Assembly: GCA_029961685.1 (NCBI GenBank)
Contig: JARWKL010000008.1
Span: forward strand, 39,634,821-39,698,820
From: Aristolochia californica
Taxonomy: Eukaryota > Streptophyta > Magnoliopsida > Piperales > Aristolochiaceae
DNA: 64,000 nucleotides
Direction: 5' to 3'
Shown here: in pieces, positions 33,117-43,346 of the stretch
Position numbering within the stretch: the stretch's first letter is position 1
How the letters are laid out: each line of letters starts with the position of its first letter
Notes under the pieces: generated by a model
Databases searched by the model: none
Seen by the model: the letters and a program-made list of their open reading frames with translations, nothing else
What the model was told of the DNA's origin: nothing
Position numbers and translations under genes: made by a program

Positions 33117-33893
33117 CCTTATTAACTATTTTTTGAAATAATAATGGTCAAATTCTTATTATTTTATTTTCCATGAGGTTCCAAACAAACCCTTACGGTT
33201 ACGATGGAATTAGGCCTAAAAAATCAACCCAACTAAGTTATATATAGGGAGGGTTGGATAAGGTTCATTCAGGGTTAGGTTTTTGAAAACTCGAAATCTA
33301 TCTCTACAACCTCAACCATGACTCGATCCCTATAACTTTGCCCTATCTATGTATCCTTGAGATAGCCTGCTTCGACCTATCACATTATTTTTAGAAATAA
33401 TAATGGTTAAATTCTCATTATTTTCTTTTCCAAGAGGTTCCAAACAAACCCTTAGGGTTACGATGGAATTAGGCCTAAAAAATCAACCCAACTAAGTTAT
33501 ATTAAGGGAGAGTTGGATAAGGGTCATTTAGGGTTAGGTTTTTGAAAACTCAAAATCTATCTCTGCAACCTCAACCACAACTTGATCCCTATAACTTTGC
33601 CCTATCTATGTATTCTTGAGATAGCCTACCTCGACCTATCACATTATTTTTAGAAATAATAATGGTTAAATTCTTATTATTTTTTTTTCCATGAGGTTCC
33701 AAACAAACTCTTAGGGTTACAATGGAATTAGGCCTGAAAAACCAACCCACCTAAGTTATATATAGCGAGGGTTGGATAAGAGTCATTTAGGGTTAGGTTT
33801 TGAAAACTCGAAATCTATCTGTGCAACCTCAACCTCGACTTGATCCCTATAACTTTGCCCTATCTCTGTATCCTTGAGATAGCCTGTTTCGAT
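33117..33893. repeat. 259-bp tandem array, three copies
   Basis: CCTATCACATTATTTTTAG occurs at 33,376 and 33,635 (period 259). Each unit contains GGTTCCAAACAAAC, GGGTTGGATAAGG or its variant, and CTTGAGATAGCCT. Single or partial units of the same family occur at 12,128-12,540, 14,190-14,400, 15,615-15,780, 29,410-29,590, 30,780-30,900 and 31,180-31,380. Only the inner part of the array has a left-arm counterpart. Confidence 0.88.
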
Positions 33894-34069
33894 CCATCAC
33901 ATTTTCAAGCTTCAATGTTATAAAAATATTTGGTAATTAATTAATATAAAGTATTTGTATATTATATAAATAAAGAACAATAAAAATTTAATTAAAAAAA
34001 TTTTTATTTATAAAGTAATAATTTTAAAAAATAATATATTTTAAAATATACAATTTTAGACAAATAAAA

Positions 34070-34135
34070 CAAGGAGAATAGAACTCGCAACCTCTCCCAC
34101 CCAAAGCGAGAATCATACCACTAGATCAAACGCCC
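34070..34135 (-). pseudogene. Decayed fourth tRNA-Pro copy
   Basis: The minus strand reads GGGCGTTTGATCTAGTGG, CTCGCTTTGGGTGGGAG and GCGAGTTCTATTC, after which the 3' acceptor strand is lost. Anticodon TGG is kept but the anticodon stem is mispaired and the B box has C-to-T/A type changes. It lies ~40-60 bases from the leader of the Rpp21-like gene. Confidence 0.75.
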
Positions 34136-34189
34136 GGCTCCGTTGCTAGGTTATAAAACAGGAATTAAACTTCAATTTAGAATGGAGGA

Positions 34190-35607
34190 TATAAAACAGG
34201 GTTTGATCTTCCACCTCTTGACACAGCCTTCTTCCGCCGCGCCCATCACCATCTCCCTGCTGTGATCGCCTCGTCACCCCCATCGCCTTTTCCTAGTCTT
34301 GCTCTGCCTTCTGAGCCCCATCTCCCCTGTCGGCGACCTCTATCCAGAACGAAGGCAAAGTAATCAGGGGAGAAAGTAAGTTTCCATCTGCTTTCCGTTC
34401 TTTAATTAGATTTTCTGTTTTTGTTTTCAATCTATTGCAAAAAAAATATTGTTATGATAAAAGAAAATTTTATATATTCCACGTTTTACCTTTTATTTAT
34501 AGTTCTTATTATTATTTTTGTTCCACTTTGATTGGAAATATGATTTTTACTTTGATTGAGAAGGATCCAATTTGTGATTGGTGCTTTTGGGTAGATAAGA
34601 TAGAACCTTCAAAAAAAAAAAAATTTGTTCGAGTTAATCCTTTAATTTTATAATTTTGAACCTTAAATTTACTAACTTTTCAGGATTGAAAATTTTCTAC
34701 TCAGGTTACTTTAGTTTCTGTATTTTTCTATTGTGCTCGGAGCATTACTTTAGACCTGTTTTCTGGTTGAAATATGCTAAATATATACTCTTTATAGCAA
34801 GGGACATTGGAACAGCAAAAGTTGGATTAATTTCTGCATTGTCCAGTTTCAAAGTGAATTATTCTGTTTACGAAAGCTTTGTTTTAATGGGAGTTAGTCT
34901 ACAAAACAAATGGAAATTCGTGAGCTAGATAGTTTACTCTTTCTCCTATGATATTTACATAGAGTACTGATACTGATGCCTTCCTGATCATGTATTTTCT
35001 TTAAAAAGTATTGCCGTTACTGTTCTTCACTATTAAAGTTTTAAACTGTTGTTTCCATACATAGGAGACACCTGCAGGGCAGAACATCTATTTTTCCCTT
35101 CCAAACTTTTTGCTACTGCTAGAAAGTATTAATCATAAATAGAGATTACAAAGGGGTGGATTCAACAGGGAACTTGTCCTAATCCAAATCGCTAAAAATG
35201 GGGATGGATTTCTCATTTTACTCTTAAAAATTTTCCCTTAAAAAACCCATGCAGTGTCAACGCAGAGACATGATTAATACTATAAAGTTCGACCTGTCCC
35301 AGGGTATATATAAAAATACATATTATTTTTATGGATATGATAGTTTAAGAGGCTAAAAAAATGGGGAGGACAAAACGGATCAGTTGCCTTCATAAGAATA
35401 TATATTACTTTTTGTGCAGACAGGTTTGCAGGTCTGGTTTGGATTTATCATAATGGAATCATGCTAGAATTTCTCCTTTCTTCTATTTGCTTCCTAAAAA
35501 TGATGTTTGATTGGCTTATCCAATTGTCTACAGGTTATCAACTGGCATAACCGCAATCTGGTTTAGTTTTAGACCTGTAAAACTTCATTATATTATATCA
35601 CATGTAA
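34190..35607 (+). promoter_or_regulatory. 5' leader and leader intron of the Rpp21-like gene
   Basis: Pyrimidine-rich leader from ~34,190 ends at GGAGAAA|GTAAGTTT (34,376). A plausible acceptor CTACAG|GTTATC lies at ~35,534, giving a ~1.16 kb leader intron before the start codon at 35,608. Open frames inside the intron (34,435-34,928) show no domain. Confidence 0.55.
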
Positions 35608-36647
35608 ATGGCCAAGAAAAGGGGAAACAGGAAAGCTGGAGGCACTGCATCAGGATTTCATTGCACAACACTTCGAGAGGAAAGTAGTGGGAGAAAAGAG
35701 ATCAAAGGGTTCAAAAATGTAAATTCTATGTTGAGATTGCAACATTTGCAAAAACTGGCAACATGGTCTAGTGGAGAAGCCTCTATACCTCCTTTGGGTG
35801 CTCTGTTTGGGCACAATTTGGCTTCTGGTGCAGAGGCATTGGGGATTCCACTTGATCCATCAATTCTTCAATGTCAGAGGTACTTGTGTTTCCATTCTTT
35901 CTTTTATGTGTCTTGATTACATGATCTGCGTTTGATTGATTATAATTTCTTTTGTTGGAATTTTATTGAAGGAGGAGTCATCAAAAGATTATGAAGTATA
36001 ATATAGTGATTTTTTTTCTGACAATTTCATATATTATGATTATAATCAATGCCTCATTCACTTTGAACCAAAATCTGCTGCATAGGTGTGAGACCATTCT
36101 CCAACCTGGCCATAACTGCACAGTCCGGATTGAGAAGGTCACAGCTAAGATAAAGCATCACAAAACATCACGCAAACTGCCTCAGAATAACGTTGTTTAC
36201 ACATGTCATTTCTGTTTGCACCGAAACCTGAAAAGGGGCACACCAAGAGGCCACATGAAAGAAATATGGGTTGCAAGTGGAAACTCCCTCTCAGAATCAA
36301 ATAGCGAGAAGTGTGGAGTGCAGATTGTCTCTTCAAAGCCTGAAGCTCTTTCAGGGTTAAATTCAAAGACCATTAAAGATACGCATGCTGAAAACAGTCC
36401 GGTCACCCCATTGCAGAAAACAGGCATCCGGCCATCAAGTGTGAAAATGAAGAGTGAACCGCAATCAACAAAGTCAAAAAGGGGTAGAGAGGTTGGTCTA
36501 GCTGCCTCAGCCGAACTTGTGAAAGAAAGCTGTGGGTCTAGTAAACGAAGGAGGAGAGGCTGGTCTAGCTTGAAGGAGATTGCTGAGAGTAGTGAGCAAC
36601 AAAACAGGCGGAATCTTGACAAGTTAACAATCCCCTTTTTTATTTGA
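35608..36647 (+). CDS. RNase P/MRP subunit, Rpr2/Rpp21/SNM1 family
   Basis: Two coding exons, 35,608-35,879 and 36,086-36,647, join in phase to give 277 residues. The N-terminus is basic (MAKKRGNRKAGG). A helical segment of ~residues 38-88 precedes a zinc ribbon formed by CQRC at the exon junction, PGHNCTVR just after, and YTCHFC ~30 residues later. This CxxC...CxxC pattern with PGxxCxVR is diagnostic of the Rpr2/Rpp21/SNM1 family, whose members bind the RNA of RNase P or MRP and act in tRNA 5' or rRNA processing. The C-terminal half is low-complexity and basic (KMKSEPQSTKSKRGRE, SSKRRRRG). Plants use protein-only RNase P, so a role in the MRP ribonucleoprotein is plausible but inferred. Confidence 0.9.
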
Positions 36648-37436
36648 GTGGTGATCCACAACAAACTGGAACAGAGAACCTGCAGGATTGGAGAGCTCTA
36701 ACCTTAGCACAAATTTCTGGTTTTTCAGAGAAAATTAGGATGAACTCATGTACCTTGCACAAATTTCTGGTTTTTCAGAGAAAATTAGGATGAACTCATC
36801 TACTGAAAGTTGTCTCCCTTCCGTCACTATATGATGTCATGTCTCAGTGGTCACCAGAAAACAGAAGTTTATCCTTCATTGTTCTATATTGATGAAAGCA
36901 GCTTCTTGTACTATTTTGAGATTTCTTTATTCCAATTAGATGTTGTTTGACATTCCAATCAAGTATCTAAAAATATCTTAACAGTGCCATACCCCTTATG
37001 TAATGTAATGACATGTGCCCAGTTCTACTTCATTCTGATTACAAAAAGCTGCATAAGTTCTGCATTGTGCCACTTCTGCTTGTATCATCATATAAGCCCA
37101 GTTAGATATTAATCATCTGCAAGGTATCATGGATCATTTTCTGCTTCTTGCTGTCATTCGGCCATTACAGACCTATACTGTTAGATTTTAAAATAATATC
37201 AATAAAATAATAAATCTCACAGAATTGGTCCTCACTCAGATCCACAATTCACACTAAAAGGCTGCAGTTGCCAGTTACAGGTAATTGATTACCATTCTCT
37301 TTATTTAGCTGTGCTTGTCAAGTTATTTGTAAACATTTTCAAACATATTCTCAGAATCCAAATCTTCCTGTTGATATCTGAACTGAAGAATCATGTCAAA
37401 CAAATCCGGTTTTATCCATCTTCGTTTGAAAAGAAA
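36648..37436 (+). other. 3' UTR of Rpp21-like gene with a 50-bp tandem duplication
   Basis: GCACAAATTTCTGG occurs at 36,707 and 36,757; the 50-base unit (through TTAGGATGAACTCAT) is nearly perfectly repeated. The remainder up to the tetraspanin leader is AT-rich and without a gene. Confidence 0.7.
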
Positions 37437-37581
37437 ATCTGCTCCGTTGTTTCTCAGACAATGTTATCTGTTAGTTTGATTTCGAAATCTGGTTATCTAC
37501 TCTGTTTTCTATAAATTTCAGAAAGAATGGATGGGAAGAGAGAAAATCGAAGAGAAGAGAGGAAGAGAAAAACCAGTAGCC
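37437..37581 (+). promoter_or_regulatory. Tetraspanin 5' leader
   Basis: This segment (CTGCTCCGTTGTTTCTCAG through ACCAGTAGCC) is the part copied into both inverted-repeat arms. An in-frame upstream ATG at 37,531 could extend the protein by 17 residues, but the context ACCAGTAGCCATGG at 37,582 is better and fits the family start. Confidence 0.6.
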
Positions 37582-38522
37582 ATGGCGCGTCTGTCGAATG
37601 TTTTAGTGGGTTTTCTCAACATCTTGACACTGATAGCGTCGGTGGCTATCATGGCTTCCTCTTTCTTCCTTCGATCAACCGAGTGCCAGAACTTTTTCCA
37701 ATTCCCAGTTTTGATATTGGGCGCCTGCCTCTGCGTCGTCTCCTTACTGGGTCTTTTCGGATCGCTTTGCCGATTGACCTTGTTCTCGTTTATATACCAG
37801 TTCATATTATTCGTTTCCATTCTGGGGCTCATTGTGTTCACCCTCTTCACCCTCATCGTCATCAACAAAACCGCCGGCGACAGGGTTTCAGGCCTGGGCT
37901 ACAACCAGCACCGGCTTGGCGATTTCTCACATTGGTTGCAGAAGAGGGTGACTGATTCTGCAAACTGGGAGAAGATCAAGAGCTGCATCAGTGATGCCAA
38001 GGTTTGCCAGGGCACTCCTACCAGTTCATACATGAAACACCTCGCGTCAATCCAGGTAATTTGCAAACACATTTCTCTTTCTCAAACCAGAACCTCCATT
38101 TTCTTCATTCATTCCTTTGAAACTGAATTCATATATTCTTATTTCTTCAGTCTGGTTGCTGCAACCCTCCTTCTACCTGCGACTCAACTTCTTCTGAGCC
38201 CGACTGCGATATATGGAGCAACGATCAACATCTTCTCTGCTACGACTGCACTTCCTGCAAGGTCAGTTTTCTCGACAACCTGAGAAGCCAGTGGAGAACG
38301 ATAGCATTCACCAATGTCGGGGCACTCGCTTTGCTCATCATCATCTACTCTTTCGGCTGCTGTGCTTATAAAAACAACAGAAAAAACGGCAACGAAGGTG
38401 ACAAAGTTCAAAGTGACGATCCAATGAAAGATAATCGTGCAGTGCATAATCCAATCGAGGAACAAGATGAAGCGAGTGCTGAGAATCCAATGAAAGACTC
38501 AAGAATTAGTCCTCCAGCATAG
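37582..38522 (+). CDS. Tetraspanin
   Basis: Two exons, 37,582-38,055 and 38,151-38,522, both phase 0, with a 95-base intron; 281 residues. Four membrane segments: ~8-30 (NVLVGFLNILTLIASVAIMA), ~42-66 (ILGACLCVVSLLGLFGSL), ~70-95 (FLFVSILGLIVFTLFTLIVI-like) and ~205-230 (IAFTNVGALALLIIIYSF). The large extracellular loop between segments 3 and 4 carries the plant tetraspanin signature SGCCNPPSTCD plus further cysteines (CDIW, CYDCTSCK). The intron lies just before the GCC motif. The C-terminal tail is hydrophilic with a repeated NPMKD/NPIEE/NPMKD motif. Plant tetraspanins organise plasma-membrane and exosome microdomains. Subfamily not assigned. Confidence 0.94.
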
Positions 38523-38765
38523 AGATCTTCTGAAGAATGTAGATTCTTTGCTGATCTGAAACTGGTAAACGATGTTTAGTTCCACTGAAGCTCAATTTCT
38601 TTATTAGAAAAATCACATCAGAAGCTTCAATAGTACTGGTTTTTGTCTCACTGAAGCTCAGTATTTGGTGAATCATTTAAAATAAATAAGAAAATATAAA
38701 ATCACAATAATAACCGATTAATTAACTAATTTGAAGTAAGAGGATGGGTGTGTCTATCTCACAGG

Positions 38766-40495
38766 TTTGAAAGAAGGAGGGTTATAAAAGAAATTGTAGA
38801 GTCAATAACTGGAAATCAATGTGAAGTCATATAGCCTGAAGATCACCTCAAGAACTTGATAGAGGGGAAACGATTTTTGATTGTGATAGAAGATGTATGG
38901 GACAATGCTCTCAAATACTGGGATGATTTTTGCATACCATTTACATACGGAGACAAGGGAAGCAAAATAATAGTTACAACCAGGAGTAAAAAAGTTTCTT
39001 TAGTTATGGGCACATCTGTTTCCTTTCATTTGAAAGACTTATCCGATGAAGATTGTCTCAAATTATTCTTGAGGAGAGATACCCAAAATCGGTTGACATT
39101 GGAAAAAGGATAGTGGAGAATTGTGGAGGGGTCCCTTTGGCTATAAATACATTAGGTGGCCTTCTCTCATATACAAGAAGTGAAGTGAGTGGAATAGTGT
39201 TCTCGAGAGCTCCTTTAGAATAGTATTTTACCTGCCCTTAAATTGAGCTACCATCACTTGCCACCAAAGGTGAAGCCATGTTTTGCATTTTGTTCTTTTT
39301 TTCCAAAAGATTGGATATTTGATAAGAATCAGTTAATTAGAATCTGGATGGCACTAGGGTACATACAATGTAGGGGATGAATACTTCAATGATTTACTGA
39401 TGAGGTCTTTCTTTTCTCACTATCTTTATTTCGAAAATAAATACACCATGCATGATCTAGTCCATGACTTGGTGGAATCATTGGCAAAAAAAGAGAATAT
39501 CAGATTGCATGATGGCAAGTTGGATCTAATTCCTGAAATGAACAATATCCCTCAAAGAGTTCATAATGCATCTTTGATTTTGAGTCGGAATGCAGAACAA
39601 CTAAGCTTTGATGATATAAAAAGTTTGAGGCGCCTGCGTACCTTTGTAGCCCTAACTAATATATATGGTGTTGATGATAATTTTGTTGGGTTTAACTGGA
39701 TTAATATTATAGCAGAACTCAATTTTTTGCACGTAATGTGGTTGAGAAAAGGTATGATAGATAAACTGCCAAATGTTGTTGGTTGTTTGCCACTATTACA
39801 GTACCTTATCTTTCAAGCAGTGGAATTGAAGAATTGTCATATTCAATTTGCAGTCTTTCATATCTCCAAACATTAAACCTAGAACATTGGTCCATGTTGA
39901 AGAAGTTGCCTAATAACACAGCCACCCTCACTAACTTAAGGCACCTCAATAGAACCCGTTGCTATAGCTTGACTTTTATGCCTACTCAGATTGGAAAACT
40001 TACAAATTTAAAAGAATTAACTTGGTTCATTGTGGTAAAGAAAGTTGGGAAGAAAATAGTAGAATTCAAAGAATTAAATAGTTTGAAAGGTTTACTTGCC
40101 ATTAAAGGGTTTCAAAATGTCGTTGACGGGGAAGAGGTGCCATTGGACGCGGGAGGGGGCACGAGATTGATCCATAGATGAAGACTTGCTTGAAAACCTC
40201 CAACCTCACATCAACTTGGAAACATTAAGTTTGTGGAATTATCGGGGCACTTATCTACCAAGTTGGTTGTCGAATCTACCCTCTCTCAAGTAGTTGCGTT
40301 TGAATTTTTGTCGAGAACTAGCATCCTTACCAGAGGATTTGGGGAAACTCGGGTCTCTTGATTGGTTGTGTTTGCGCATATGTCCTACAATATCATCCCT
40401 ACCAGGATGTGGGTTGCCCAAGTCTTTGAAGTCACTTACAATCATAAAATGCCCCGTGTTGAAAGAAAGTTGCAAAAGTATAAATGGAAGGGATT
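38766..40495 (+). pseudogene. CC-NBS-LRR resistance-gene pseudogene, 5' truncated
   Basis: Fragments in order: FERRRVIKEIVESITGNQ (RNBS-A), RFLIVIEDVWD (kinase-2), GSKIIVTTRSKKVS (RNBS-B), [14 protein letters not shown] (GLPL), YTMHDLVHDLVESLAKK (MHD-like), then LRRs such as LPNNTATLTNLRHLN and MPTQIGKLTNLKELTW, and LPGCGLPKSLKSLTI near the end. The coiled coil and P-loop are missing, and stops and frameshifts occur at ~38,836, 39,111, 39,210-39,400, ~39,830 and ~40,180. It belongs to the RGA-type CNL class. It begins directly downstream of the tetraspanin and ends at the TRIM cluster. Confidence 0.9.
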
Positions 40496-40515
40496 AGGCC
40501 AACATAGCATGTATC

Positions 40516-41190
40516 CCATGTTAAATGCCTAGCCAATACTACCGAAAAAAATAATATGTTAGGTAGCAGAAAGTCAAGTACTTAACTCAGACCACAAACT
40601 CTAACACCCACCGTTCCTAGGTTCTGTACCGCTGCCCTCTGGGATTCGAACGCAAAACGTGATGCCTGGCTCTGATACCATGTCAATGCCTAGCCAATAC
40701 TACCCAAAAGACCGATCTGTTAGGTAGCGAAAAACCAAGTACTTAACCCATACCACAAACTCTAATACCCACCGTTCTTGGGTTCTGCACCACTACCCTC
40801 TGGCATTCGAACGCGGAACGTGGTGTTAGAGTTTGGCTTTCCGCTACCTAACAGATCAGTCTTTTGGTAGTATTGGCTAGGCGATTGACATGGTATCAGA
40901 GCCAAGCACCACGTTCCGTGTTCGAAACCCGGAGGGCAGCGGTACAAAACCCAGGAACGGTGGGTGTTATAGTTTGTGATTTGGGTTAAGTACTTGACTT
41001 TCCGCTACCTAACAGATCGGTCTTTTAGGTAGTATTGACTAGGCATTTGACATGGTATCAGAGCCAAGTCCTACATTCCGCGTTCGAATCTCAGAGGGCA
41101 ACAGTAGGAACCGGGAACGGTGGGTGTTAGAATTTGGTTTTCGCTACCTAACATATCAGTCTTTTGGGTAGTATTGGCTAGACGTTTGAC
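40516..41190. mobile_element. Head-to-head cluster of TRIM retrotransposon copies
   Basis: The plus-strand part has 67-88-bp LTR units beginning TGTTAGAGTTTGG or TGTTATAGTTTG and ending TTGACA: 40,824-40,890, ~40,964-41,052, ~41,126-41,192. The first two are followed at once by TGGTATCAGAGCCA, the Met-tRNA primer-binding site. ~75-bp internal segments end in GGAACGGTGGG, a purine-rich tract, before the next LTR. The left part, 40,516-40,823, is the same structure in inverted orientation (CTCTGATACCATGTCAATGCC), broken off where the plus-strand LTR begins at 40,824. Elements are ~230 bp LTR to LTR, with no coding capacity. Confidence 0.88.
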
Positions 41191-41192
41191 AT

Positions 41193-43346
41193 CCCAAAAA
41201 TTTATATTCCCTAGCATTTCAAACTTTCAATGAAAAATATTTAAGAGGTAATTTTTTTATAGTCTTTTCTCTATATTGATTTCTAGAGTTACTTTCACCT
41301 ATATATACTACTAAGGAGCCAAATAATACTAAACCATTTCAAAATTTTCAGTTTAATGAATCCTGACATGGCTGAAGGAAACTCCTAACAAAGGTATCAG
41401 TATAAAGGTATGAAATTGCAAGCTCTCTTCCCTCGAAAATTTAGCTTATTTTTTACATGCTATCAGGGCAAGGTGAGAACTCCTATTTCTTTCTTTCTCT
41501 TTTTTTTTTTTTTTTGTTTTGTTTTCATTTTTTTCTATCTCGTTCATAATGAGTAGACCTTTGTAATAAATTCTTTTAGAAAATTGTTAAAATTGATTAA
41601 ATAAAATTTGTAGCTTTTATATTATTTGATGTCGTTGTAAATGTAACATTTTTCTTTCTTTTTATTTTTATTTTTCAGGGTACATTATAATGAAAGGTGC
41701 ATTTGGATCAATTTCTCGTCTACTCAACCACATATATAACAGATGACCAAATACTCATGATTGGTTAAGCCTTCTCTAATGTGAAACTCATGTATCTTGT
41801 TCTTGTTGTGTATGTATCATATTTCAAAGATTTTTTAGTTTGTATTTGTGTTTTGGTTAATTGTGTTCATATGTGATGTTATTTCTATGTCATGACATTT
41901 ATTCGCTCTAGTAAAATGTTACCAAATAATTTATGTAAAAGGTGCAAAATATGAAGTGTTTATGTAACAAAGGTTTTGGTTGTGTTGAAATTTTGATCGT
42001 CTTTATGAAATATTTACATGGCAGAAATCTTATGTACAGAAAAGAAAAAGGAAAAAAAAAAGGTGGTTTGGTGATGGGATTCCATTCATACAAATAAATA
42101 ATAATAAAATATTTTTGAAAATGTAAATAAAAAATTATAAAATAGAACATAAAATTCAAATAATAAAAACTTATGAAGAAAAAATAGAACATAAGAAAAT
42201 GTTCTCATACCCGTACAAAACAAATCCTGGACAAGCATGAAATATGATTTAAGATCAAAACTTTAAGAGAGATATTGGAAAAGATTGATAAAGATAGGCA
42301 TGACTTTAATCTCAATTGGGAGGAGTAAATTCTGCTTAAATCAGAGGAAGACCAAAAAACTAGCTCCTTGATAGATGAATGATGTCTTGGGGAGAAATGA
42401 TGATATAGTTTTCGATCAATCGGTGAAGAAAGCTAGTTGGTCATTCAAGCAAACCTGGTGACTAGGTGATTTTTATTTTCATTTTAAATTTTAAAATAAA
42501 AGAATTATTTTTTATAATAAAAATATTTGTTTCAATTTTTTATTCATGCCAAATTAGAAAATATTAATTTTAAAAAATATTTCAATATTAAAATTAGTAT
42601 GTAAGGTGATAATAATAATAAATATTATATATTGTTATTCTTAATTTTTTATTTTCATTAATATATATTAAATAATAAAAATATTTAATTCATTTTGTGA
42701 CAAAATACAAATTTTTACTTCATAAAATAAAACCTTTAATAATAAAACCCATGTGAAAGGTTTATAGAATTAAAATTTTCAATGTCAATTATAATAGTAA
42801 ATATTAAATATCACTTTAATATAAAAATTTTAATTTTATATTTATTTTTTTTCTTGTTATTTCTTTGTCAACTATTGTGAAATAAATAATGAACATATTT
42901 TTTAAAAAATCATAAAATTTTACTTTATCTTTAACTAAATTTGTCAACTTTTTTAACTTAACTTAATTTTTCATTTATACAGGTAATAAATAACAATATT
43001 ATTTTTATAATTTAAAATAATATACCATGATTATTACTAGATCATGTTCTTAAAGAGGAAATGGGTCATAATGAAATATTTTTATGTTTAAATTTTATAT
43101 TTTTAAAAATAATAAGAACATATTTATATATTTATTTATATTTATATTTATATTTATATTTTTTAATATGACAAAGACTGGATAAATGGGAAAATCCTTA
43201 CACAAATAAAAATTTAAATCCATTTATAAAATGAAAAGTAAACCAATATAACTTATAATCAGCAAACCCCAAGTCGAGATACAAAAGGGCTATACAAACA
43301 AAAAACTTTGATCTTACTGTACATGATAACACATGTATATCTAGGA
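41193..43346. other. AT-rich intergenic DNA
   Basis: No gene recognised. Contains T runs (41,500), simple TATTTA repeats at ~43,128-43,160 and otherwise unstructured AT-rich sequence. Confidence 0.5.

Larger units (their letters stand above)
28482..33531 (-). repeat. Right arm of large inverted repeat
   Basis: Reverse complement of 12,128-16,630 in the same order: GC-rich block (28,620-28,870), degenerate tRNA (29,219-29,290), AT-rich spacer, hairpin and UGA-anticodon tRNA (31,690-31,829), captured tetraspanin segment (32,180-32,345), tRNA-Pro (32,454-32,525) and the 259-bp repeat. It is ~0.5 kb longer than the left arm because of local tandem duplications. It retains the full-length degenerate tRNA copy that the left arm lost. 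Confidence 0.88.
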
